Of a stretch of DNA of 10,558 bases, positions 1 to 5,711 are shown piece after piece. The translations under genes were made by a program, and so were the position numbers. The first letter of the stretch is position 1, and each line of letters begins with the position of its first letter. Under the pieces are notes generated by a model that was given only the letters and a program-made list of their open reading frames with translations, was not told the origin of the DNA and did no database searches. This stretch comes from Clostridiales bacterium. GTDB taxonomy: Bacteria; Bacillota; Clostridia; Oscillospirales; Acutalibacteraceae. The DNA lies in NCBI GenBank assembly GCA_012728445.1, contig JAAYFA010000199.1, positions 1 to 10,558 on the forward strand, read 5' to 3'.

Positions 1-609
1 CATTTTTCTACTAAAGCACTTTGGATAATTGGCAGTTATACGGGCGATGTTTTGATGGCTTTTGTGTTTCTCTTTGGCTCCATCGGCGGCAAGGTGAATG
101 GTTTTTATAAAAAGCGATTACCGATGATAATAGCCATTACTTTGCAAGAAACGCTGTTTATGTTTGTCTACGGTATCAGAAAAGTTATTCCGCAAGAAAT
201 GTATAACGAGGCCATGGATTATTGCGAGTGGAAAAACGGCTATCGCACTGAGGGAATGACGGGCGTCGCAAAAGGCTTGGCATCAAAACTCGTGCGTGTG
301 GTCGGGGCCTCATTAAGGTCGATCTTAATGAAAGCGTTTGGCTACGAGCAAGGCAAAGCTTACTTGACACAAACTGACACGACCAAATATTTCTTGTTTG
401 CGATGTCAACGGTTATCCCTTTGGTGACGGGCTCTCTGAGTATCATACCCAAACTGTTTTATGACCTCACCGGTGATAAACGCGATAAGATGTATGAGGA
501 CTTGCTTGCCCGTCGCGCACAAATTTCCAAAGAAGTTTCGGGCGGCGACCCCGAATCCATGGCAAGAGCTGCGGAATCGCAACAAAATGTCGGCAACAGT
601 GATTTATAA
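1..609 (+). CDS. GPH-family (MelB-like) sugar:cation symporter, C-terminal part
   Basis: This is the C-terminal 202 residues of an inner-membrane major-facilitator transporter of the glycoside-pentoside-hexuronide:cation symporter (GPH/MFS_2) family. The frame is open from base 1, so the start lies outside the window. The clearest signature is the loop DYCEWKNGYRTEG (residues about 73-85 of the visible part), which matches the conserved DYxEWKxGxRxEG loop of MelB-type carriers. Hydrophobic segments lie near residues 5-30, 40-60 and 130-155. The last is followed by the usual short cytoplasmic end, YDLTGDKRDKMYEDLLARRA, and a polar tail. Family members import sugars, glycosides or related solutes with Na+ or H+; the substrate cannot be read from this fragment. 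A strong terminator starts 18 bp after the TAA, so this is the last gene of its transcript. A TTG/ATG at 52-57 is internal and not the start. Confidence 0.9.
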   Translation, partial: HFSTKALWIIGSYTGDVLMAFVFLFGSIGGKVNGFYKKRLPMIIAITLQETLFMFVYGIRKVIPQEMYNEAMDYCEWKNGYRTEGMTGVAKGLASKLVRVVGASLRSILMKAFGYEQGKAYLTQTDTTKYFLFAMSTVIPLVTGSLSIIPKLFYDLTGDKRDKMYEDLLARRAQISKEVSGGDPESMARAAESQQNVGNSDL

Positions 610-627
610 TAATTAATATCTGATTCT

Positions 628-665
628 TTAGAGGCGGTCATACTTGACTGCCTCTAAGCTTTTTC
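628..665 (+). terminator. Rho-independent terminator after the GPH symporter gene
   Basis: The arms 628-640 and 645-657 pair over 13 bp with one G-T wobble around a TACT tetraloop. A T-rich run follows (GCTTTTTC, 658-665). The hairpin begins 18 bp after the stop codon at 607-609, as expected for an intrinsic terminator ending the upstream transcript. Confidence 0.92.
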
Positions 666-939
666 TCAGCTCAAAATCCCAACAAAGACGTCGCAAAACG
701 AACAGTAAATACTGCTTGGTTGAGCCGTATGACTGCTTGTGCGCCGTGCACAGGCGTCTAGGGACGCTTCAATCGGTAACAACGAAGATTTGGCGAAATC
801 TACGCAGGACCGGATAAATGCAAACGAATCAAATGATGAATAGCTCCCGGGAAAACAAAAGACAGTGCACTTACAAGGAATAAGATGCCTTGGTAAATTG
901 ATTGATTAGAGTAAAGTAACAAAATCTTTAGAAATCAAA
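666..939. other. Gene-less stretch between two terminator-like hairpins
   Basis: I recognise no coding gene here. Short frames lack ribosome binding sites and are broken by stops. Two modest inverted repeats are visible. One is at 752-769 (7 bp including a G-T pair, TAGG loop). The other is at 871-896 (TTAC-AAGG against CCTT-G-GTAA, 8 bp with one bulged G and a 9-nt loop). A SmaI-type CCCGGG palindrome lies near 846-851. The stretch is bounded by the terminator at 628-665 and the hairpin at 940-983. It could be plain spacer, a decayed gene or an unrecognised small RNA; the sequence does not decide. Confidence 0.5.
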
Positions 940-983
940 CAACAAGCAAATGAGCCGGGGGAGCCCGTCTCATTTGCTTGTTG
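931..983 (-). terminator. Long hairpin, probable terminator of the DUF362 gene
   Basis: Arms 940-954 and 969-983 are perfectly complementary over 15 bp. After one C/T mismatch the stem continues with CGGG/CCCG (956-959 and 964-967) around a GGAG loop, giving about 19 pairs. Read leftward, the hairpin begins 59 bp beyond the stop codon of the DUF362 gene (1043-1045) and is followed by TTTGATTTC (939 to 931). That run is U-rich but interrupted, so termination is likely rather than certain. The rightward side (984 onward) has no T-tract. Confidence 0.7.
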
Positions 984-1042
984 CATTAAACCAATTATTC
1001 ACTTGAAAAATACGGGAAAATGAAGTATGATAACAGTGTAAA

Positions 1043-2221
1043 TTACTTGCGTTTGCTTTTCACTTTTGTCCCCAATAACCTAACCATTAAAGGCGTTTTC
1101 ACCTCGATTGCCTTTTGTGGGCACATCTCTTGGCAGCAATAACAGCGGATGCATTTGTCGTAATCATATTGCGGTATTGTCCCGGCTTTTTTATCCATGC
1201 TCAGTGCCTTTTCTTCCACGGGGCAAATATCTACGCAGATACCGCATTTAATGCACTTTTCTTTAACAATATGAGGCTTTCGACCTTTTTTGCCCGGGTT
1301 CTCCTTTTTCAATTCGCCACGATTCACATTGAATTTTGGATTGCCGTACTTCGCAAAAGCCTCTTCACAGGTAATAACGCCATCTTCGGTAACAACCTCA
1401 ATGTCTTTGCTGTGCGATTTGCCAACGCCGTAAATCTCCGCGTAAACATTAGTCGGCACACGTTGAGGGTCAAGGGCAACCAAGTGACAAAAAACGCTGT
1501 CTAAAGCGACAGGGTCGGCGGAGATGAGTAGCACATTCATCGGTGTCGGGTCGCCGGAACCGGGCCCGTTCCCCTCCATGGCCATAATACCGTCCATGAT
1601 GTGCAGCTTTGGTTTTACAAGCACATTTAAGTCCGCCAGCATTTTGGAAAAATTGTCAGCATCGGGGTACTTGGCGTGACCGGCGCCTTTGTTGAAGCCG
1701 GAAACACAGCCATAGGTATTTTTTACAGCCCCGGTGACTCGCACGAGCGCATGTGTCTTCATTTTACATAGGTTGATAATTGCGTCGGCATCAACAACGC
1801 CTTTGCAAATTGAAAAGCTTTTTACGGCCTTCCCTTCCGGAAAATCAATTTTCACCCCATTCATGAAGTCGCCTTCCAGAAGGTTGAACTCGTCCGCCGC
1901 CGGCTTTAAACCTGCCGCCTGTGCGACTTTGAACGGCGTCATGACGGAACCCGGTGAATCGCCGTATAAAAGATTGCTATATCCTTGTTCTCTTAACAGT
2001 TTCGCAATAGCACGGAATACCGTTGGATGTGTTGTGACCGCTTGTTCCGGCGCTGCCTTTCTGAGTAGGTTGGGCTTGAGTAGAATCTTTTCATCCTTTT
2101 GGACGAACGCTTCGAGCCCACCTAAAAGATTTATTCCTTTTTGAAGGGCTTCAAATACAGCTTCGTTATCATAAACGGGGCAGTGGATGAGTACTACTTT
2201 ACTTTTTGGTGTGTTTTCCAT
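1043..2221 (-). CDS. DUF362 domain protein with C-terminal two-[4Fe-4S] ferredoxin domain
   Basis: The protein has 392 residues and is probably cytoplasmic. Residues about 8-290 form a DUF362 domain, with signatures LLKPNLL (47-53), GDSPG (87-91), NLCKMKTH (150-157) and GAVKNTYGCV (164-173). Residues about 320-370 form a bacterial ferredoxin module with two CxxCxxCxxxCP motifs (Cys 323/326/329/333 and 357/360/363/367), which should bind two [4Fe-4S] clusters. DUF362 has no established general reaction; the clusters point to electron transfer. The ATG at 2221 is chosen because it has an AAAGGA ribosome binding site about 9 nt upstream and begins family-like sequence. The frame stays open leftward-upstream across the divergent nitroreductase, but that extension has no support. 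The gene is divergent from the nitroreductase at 2309 and has its own promoter at 2263-2290. Family assignment is firm; function is unknown. Confidence 0.88.
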   Translation of the reverse strand: MENTPKSKVVLIHCPVYDNEAVFEALQKGINLLGGLEAFVQKDEKILLKPNLLRKAAPEQAVTTHPTVFRAIAKLLREQGYSNLLYGDSPGSVMTPFKVAQAAGLKPAADEFNLLEGDFMNGVKIDFPEGKAVKSFSICKGVVDADAIINLCKMKTHALVRVTGAVKNTYGCVSGFNKGAGHAKYPDADNFSKMLADLNVLVKPKLHIMDGIMAMEGNGPGSGDPTPMNVLLISADPVALDSVFCHLVALDPQRVPTNVYAEIYGVGKSHSKDIEVVTEDGVITCEEAFAKYGNPKFNVNRGELKKENPGKKGRKPHIVKEKCIKCGICVDICPVEEKALSMDKKAGTIPQYDYDKCIRCYCCQEMCPQKAIEVKTPLMVRLLGTKVKSKRK

Positions 2222-2256
2222 GTATACAGATCCTTTCGGGTATTGAATTTTCTGTC

Positions 2257-2285
2257 TTATTAATCCTACCACAACCACATATGAT
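2257..2285 (+). promoter_or_regulatory. Candidate promoter of the nitroreductase gene
   Basis: A TATGAT at 2280-2285 matches TATAAT at 5 of 6 positions, but the hexamer 17 bp upstream (TTATTA, 2257-2262) is a poor -35. It sits 24 bp before the nitroreductase ATG, which would leave a short leader holding the AAGGAG site at 2294-2299. It touches the leftward -35 box, so the two directions may compete for polymerase. Confidence 0.35.
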
Positions 2286-2290
2286 GTCAA
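2263..2290 (-). promoter_or_regulatory. Sigma-A-type promoter of the DUF362 gene
   Basis: On the minus strand a perfect TTGACA (-35, 2290 to 2285) is followed after 16 bp by TAGGAT (-10, 2268 to 2263, 4 of 6 matches to TATAAT). It lies about 42 bp upstream of the DUF362 start codon. Its -35 box shares base 2285 with the candidate rightward -10 TATGAT. Confidence 0.65.
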
Positions 2291-2308
2291 GAAAAGGAGA
2301 AATGAACT

Positions 2309-2842
2309 ATGGATGATTTTTTTGAACTGATTGCGAAAAGAGAAAGCTGTCGTAATTATTCCGAAAAAAAGGTTGAACGCGAAAAACTGGAAAAATGTAT
2401 AGAAGCGGCGAGGCTGGCACCTTCCGCATGCAATTCGCAGCCTTGGAGCTTTACCGCGGTAGACAGCCCGGAATTTGCGCCGCAAGTGGCGAAATGCTTG
2501 CAAGAGATGGGCATGAATAAGTTTACGGACAATTGCCCGGCGTTTGTTATAATTGCTGAAGAAAAGGCAACACTGTCGGCAAGGGTCGGCGGCAAGGTTA
2601 AAAACCAGGACTATGCCCCCATAGACATCGGTCTTGCCACAGCACAGTTGTGCCTTGCTGCGACGGATCAAGGGCTTTCAACCTGCATTATGGGCTGGTT
2701 TAATGAATCTAAGTTAAAAGAGTTGCTCGACATTTCCAAAGAAAAACGCATACGTCTTGTAATAGCTGTCGGCTACGCTGTCGATGAAGAACTGCGCCAA
2801 AAGAGCAGAAAGAGTCTGGAGGACATAGCACGATTTATGTAA
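2309..2842 (+). CDS. Nitroreductase-family FMN-dependent oxidoreductase
   Basis: This 177-residue protein belongs to the nitroreductase family: homodimeric, cytosolic, FMN-bound enzymes that use NAD(P)H to reduce nitro groups, quinones, flavins or other acceptors. The FMN phosphate motif RESCRNY (residues 11-17; Arg11, Ser13, Arg15) opens the fold. LAPSACNSQPW (36-46) is the second flavin-contact segment. DIGLATAQLCLAATDQGLST (106-125) followed by CIMGWF is the typical helix and flavin-binding strand. The length fits the compact subgroup, with no added ferredoxin domain. The start has an AAGGAG site at 2294-2299, 9 nt before the ATG. The gene stands alone between the divergent DUF362 gene and a terminator. 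The substrate is not predictable; a link to the DUF362 Fe-S protein is suggested only by their shared intergenic region. Confidence 0.9.
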   Translation: MDDFFELIAKRESCRNYSEKKVEREKLEKCIEAARLAPSACNSQPWSFTAVDSPEFAPQVAKCLQEMGMNKFTDNCPAFVIIAEEKATLSARVGGKVKNQDYAPIDIGLATAQLCLAATDQGLSTCIMGWFNESKLKELLDISKEKRIRLVIAVGYAVDEELRQKSRKSLEDIARFM

Positions 2843-2899
2843 CGTCGGTATTGACAACACTTTTTCGAGTCCAATCGTAAAATAAATTTGCTTATAAAC

Positions 2900-2937
2900 A
2901 AGCTCGGACGGCCAAAACCGTTCGGGCTTCTTTTTTT
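2900..2937 (+). terminator. Terminator between convergent nitroreductase and FAD-protein genes, possibly bidirectional
   Basis: Arms 2900-2911 and 2918-2929 form a 12-bp stem with two G-T wobbles and a 6-nt loop. The stem is followed by a C and seven T residues (2931-2937), a good rightward terminator for the nitroreductase gene. The end of the T-tract overlaps the stop codon of the leftward FAD-protein gene (2936-2938). On the minus strand the same stem is followed by GTTTATAAG, a weaker T-run, so it may stop both transcripts. Confidence 0.88.
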
Positions 2938-4828
2938 AGTTTTCGGTGTATTCATCGTTGCGCAGTAGGTTTTCAAACCAGATTTCAGGGTTGGGGATAG
3001 GACGCACGGGCATCCATTTTGCAACACATCCGGTTCCGCACAGTTCCATATGTTGGATTACATCGGCAAAGTCACCGTCAACAAAAGGCCTTGACGAGCC
3101 GTTTTCTTCCACGACAAAAGAACCTCTCCCGCTACCGCCTTTTTCAATATAGTCGAGCATGGCGGATAAATAAACGAGTTGTGTGTCTAAAAGGTCACGG
3201 TTGCGCAAAGCAAACGGCAATCGGGCAGGGGAGTCGACACAGCTTTTTTCTTCAAAGTCGGCAATGTCTTCAAGACAGTTATTGATACAAGTTTTTATGC
3301 CGTCTGCAGTTCTTAAAAAAGAGGCATTGTCGGACATCCTTTTTTGAAGTCTATCTCTAAAGACGGCGGTATTGTTTTTATCTTTTAGAAGTCTCTCGGA
3401 TAAATCGATAAGTTCGGCTATTTTTGTTTCGTCAATTTCACAGGAGTCTTGCGATTCTCGGGTGCATACTTTTTGTGTTGCTCGCAGCGCATCCACCTGC
3501 GTGGCATTTAGTGCGGAGCCGCCGGGGCGGTATATGCCAAAGGTCGCCGCGGCTTCGCCTATCGCAAAAAGACCATCGATATTTGTTTGGCAATCCGCAT
3601 CCACCGCAAGGCCTCCGTTACAATGCTGCGCCGCAACACAAATTTCAATGGGAGCGCTTTTTAAATCGATCCCATTACTTTTATAAACATCATATGCCTT
3701 CGGGTTCATTTTAAGCAGTCTTTCAATAGGCGTGCCGAACATCGCCTCGCTTGCTTCAAGGTAGTCTTTACATTCATCGCTGAGCAAGGCAAAATCAAAC
3801 CGTTTGCCAAGCGGGTTTTTAGCAAAATCCAAATAACCTCTGCGGCCTGCCCGAATTTCTTTAAAAACCGCCAAATCAATTCGAGAGGATCCGTTTACGG
3901 CTTTTCTTGCGTCAAAAGGCCACTGGTATCCCTTTAAAAAAGTCATCGCCAGCAAATCTTCGTCGCTCATACTATCGTATAAAAACTCATTTTCATCGCT
4001 GCCATCCGACTGCGTGGAATAGTAGCGCGGCAATACCTGCTGAAAACTGCCGGAAAGGTTCCACCTGAAGCCTACAGAAGCAATACCATATTGCCACTCG
4101 GTAAGGTTTGCACCCAAAGCGCCGGCGCGAAAGGCGAAGCCGGAACTGCCCGTTTGTGAATGCGGGTAAACGCTGTCGCGGTAAAGCCCTGCCGGGCCGC
4201 CGGTGGCGAGGATGATATTTTTGCATTTAAAAATCGAAAACGCTTCGGTGATATCATCAAGTTTATCTGTGTTCAGTGTTACAAGACCGTTAATCCGGCC
4301 GTCTTTGACCAGAAGTTCAACTGCAAGACAGCGGTCAACTATCTCCGCATCGTTTTTCTTCACTTCTTTTTCAAGGTGTTCAACCATATACTTCGATGTT
4401 AACGGTCCTGCGGAAACTGCCCTTAAGGTATTGTCATGGTCGGTCTTATAACCGGCATACTCACCGAATTCGTTTGAAGGGAAAGGGACGCCGATATTGA
4501 CCAGGTTAAAAAAACCTCTGGCGGAAAGCGCTGCTTGGCATAGCGCGGTATCGCCGTTCATACAGCCACCCACGAATAAATCTCGAGACATCTGTCGCAC
4601 ACTGTCCTTTGTATCGCCGGCTACGGATAATTTGTAGTAGGTTTGTTTGTCCGACCCGGTGTTGCGCGATGTCCCCATATGGATCCCTTCGGTTACGACG
4701 CAAAAGGATGTGTCGCCTTTACTGAGCTCATACGCGGCGGCAAGCCCGGCAGCGCCACTGCCGATAATGACGGTGTTATAATGATGTACGGTAAGAGCGT
4801 ATTTACCGATTGTGACCTTGTTTTTCAT
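2936..4828 (-). CDS. FAD-binding flavoprotein of the fumarate reductase/succinate dehydrogenase type
   Basis: This is a 630-residue cytosolic flavoprotein with no signal peptide. The N-terminal Rossmann motif GSGAAG (23-28) binds ADP of FAD. TSRNTGSDKQTYY (53-65) corresponds to the flavin-contacting region of fumarate-reductase-like proteins. A second dinucleotide-fold strand follows (NIILATGGPAG, 204-214). QHCNGG (401-406) and RPGGSALNATQ (434-444) match the H-x-x-GG and R-x-GG-x-x-L-N signatures of the FAD/capping domain. A helical C-terminal domain runs from about 460. The usual HPT and RGEGG catalytic segments of fumarate reductase are not visible: TEWQYGIAS stands near 243-251. The substrate is therefore probably not fumarate. 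It lies 16 bp downstream of the SDR gene in one leftward operon. The ATG at 4828 has an AAGGA site; an earlier in-frame ATG would overlap the SDR gene. Family sure, reaction unknown. Confidence 0.87.
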   Translation of the reverse strand: MKNKVTIGKYALTVHHYNTVIIGSGAAGLAAAYELSKGDTSFCVVTEGIHMGTSRNTGSDKQTYYKLSVAGDTKDSVRQMSRDLFVGGCMNGDTALCQAALSARGFFNLVNIGVPFPSNEFGEYAGYKTDHDNTLRAVSAGPLTSKYMVEHLEKEVKKNDAEIVDRCLAVELLVKDGRINGLVTLNTDKLDDITEAFSIFKCKNIILATGGPAGLYRDSVYPHSQTGSSGFAFRAGALGANLTEWQYGIASVGFRWNLSGSFQQVLPRYYSTQSDGSDENEFLYDSMSDEDLLAMTFLKGYQWPFDARKAVNGSSRIDLAVFKEIRAGRRGYLDFAKNPLGKRFDFALLSDECKDYLEASEAMFGTPIERLLKMNPKAYDVYKSNGIDLKSAPIEICVAAQHCNGGLAVDADCQTNIDGLFAIGEAAATFGIYRPGGSALNATQVDALRATQKVCTRESQDSCEIDETKIAELIDLSERLLKDKNNTAVFRDRLQKRMSDNASFLRTADGIKTCINNCLEDIADFEEKSCVDSPARLPFALRNRDLLDTQLVYLSAMLDYIEKGGSGRGSFVVEENGSSRPFVDGDFADVIQHMELCGTGCVAKWMPVRPIPNPEIWFENLLRNDEYTEN

Positions 4829-4844
4829 TATGCAATCCTTGCCT

Positions 4845-5618
4845 TTACAGCCTTCTGATGTGAAAGCCGCCATCAATATTCAAAACTTGACCGGTGGAAT
4901 AGGTGAGCTGTCCGCTTACCAAAACCCACACCGCATTGGCGACATCTTCCGGCAGACCGAGCCTCTTAATTGGTGTCAGCCCATCGGCAATAAGCTTGTC
5001 GTACTTTTCTTTTACGGGGGCTATCATATCGGTTAATATGATGCCGGGTCTTATTTCAAATACAGGGATGTCGTATTCGGCAAGCCTTGCGGCGAAAAGC
5101 ATCGTCGTCATACTGACGCCCGCTTTGGCAACGCAGTATTCCGCACGGTTTACAGAAGCGGTGTAGGCTGAGATAGATGAGATGTTGACGATTGCAGGAG
5201 CATAACCTTGACCGGCATCGACTTGCTTAACCATTTGGTTGGCAACCGCTTGCGTCAATAACAATGTCCCGACCAAATTGACATTCAAAACTTCATCAAG
5301 ACTTTCCGAACTCATTTCTAATATATCGGTCCTAACTCTGGGACCCATGGATGCGTTATTGACAAGCAAATCGATGTTGCCCGCTTCAAGCGCTTTTTCG
5401 AGTAACCTGTCACGCGCGTCCTTTTCACCAAGGTTGCCTTGCACATAGATGATCTCCGCCCCGGCATCCGTTATCTTTTTTAATCCGGGAGCCGCGGCTT
5501 CTGTTGTACTGTTGCCGAGGGTAGCAATATTGTAGCCTTCTTTTGCAAGCCTGACGCTTATGGCATTGCCGATACCTCGGGAGGCACCGGTTATAATTGC
5601 TAGTTTTTTATTACTCAT
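4845..5618 (-). CDS. Short-chain dehydrogenase/reductase (FabG-like)
   Basis: This 257-residue classical SDR is an NAD(P)-dependent oxidoreductase of alcohols, ketones or sugars. It shows the cofactor motif TGASRGIG (10-17), the structural NNAS (87-90) and Asn114. The catalytic residues are Ser148, Tyr161 and Lys165 in the YxxxK pattern. PG (191-192) and the C-terminal IDGG end complete the fold. Length and motifs resemble 3-oxoacyl-ACP reductase (FabG), but there is no fatty-acid gene nearby. Its place at the head of an operon with a flavoprotein, opposite sugar-dehydrogenase-type genes, argues for a catabolic hydroxyl/keto conversion (inference). The ATG at 5618 is preceded by a GGGGTG ribosome binding site, weaker than those of its neighbours. 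It is the first gene of the leftward operon driven from 5657-5685. Confidence 0.92.
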   Translation of the reverse strand: MSNKKLAIITGASRGIGNAISVRLAKEGYNIATLGNSTTEAAAPGLKKITDAGAEIIYVQGNLGEKDARDRLLEKALEAGNIDLLVNNASMGPRVRTDILEMSSESLDEVLNVNLVGTLLLTQAVANQMVKQVDAGQGYAPAIVNISSISAYTASVNRAEYCVAKAGVSMTTMLFAARLAEYDIPVFEIRPGIILTDMIAPVKEKYDKLIADGLTPIKRLGLPEDVANAVWVLVSGQLTYSTGQVLNIDGGFHIRRL

Positions 5619-5656
5619 TTAAAACACACCCCACTGTTAATCATGTATTATCTATA

Positions 5657-5685
5657 ACTATACTGATTATTCAAAAATATTTCAA
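5657..5685 (-). promoter_or_regulatory. Sigma-A-type promoter of the SDR-flavoprotein operon
   Basis: On the minus strand TTGAAA (-35, 5685 to 5680) and TATAGT (-10, 5662 to 5657) are separated by exactly 17 bp, each matching consensus at 5 of 6 positions. The start codon lies about 39 bp beyond the -10 box. The -35 box is also the left arm of the inverted repeat at 5680-5698. Confidence 0.72.
5659..5664 (+). promoter_or_regulatory. Candidate -10 box of the rightward OYE operon
   Basis: TATACT matches TATAAT at 5 of 6 positions and lies 47 bp before the GTG start of the OYE gene. No good -35 sits at the proper distance (about TTAATC near 5637-5642). The box overlaps the leftward -10 on the opposite strand, so simultaneous initiation in both directions is unlikely. 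A weak -35 would fit activator dependence, but this is inference. Confidence 0.35.
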
Positions 5686-5698
5686 CAAATAATTGAAA
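5680..5698. repeat. Inverted repeat in the divergent control region, candidate operator
   Basis: TTTCAA (5680-5685) and TTGAAA (5693-5698) are perfect inverted arms around a 7-bp AT-rich spacer. The left arm coincides with the leftward -35 box and the right arm sits just before the ribosome binding site of the OYE gene. A bound dimeric regulator could therefore affect both operons. No regulator gene lies in the window. In AT-rich DNA such short arms can occur by chance. Confidence 0.35.
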
Positions 5699-5711
5699 GA
5701 AAGAGGTAAAA

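Noticed and set aside
2222..2671. A 150-codon upstream extension of the DUF362 reading frame
   Set aside because: It runs antisense through the well-supported nitroreductase gene and crosses the promoter. The ATG at 2221 has a good ribosome binding site and begins family-like sequence.
3372..3714. Long rightward frames opposite the FAD flavoprotein, and similar frames opposite the other genes
   Set aside because: They are antisense to strongly conserved protein families, lack ribosome binding sites and encode no recognisable domain.
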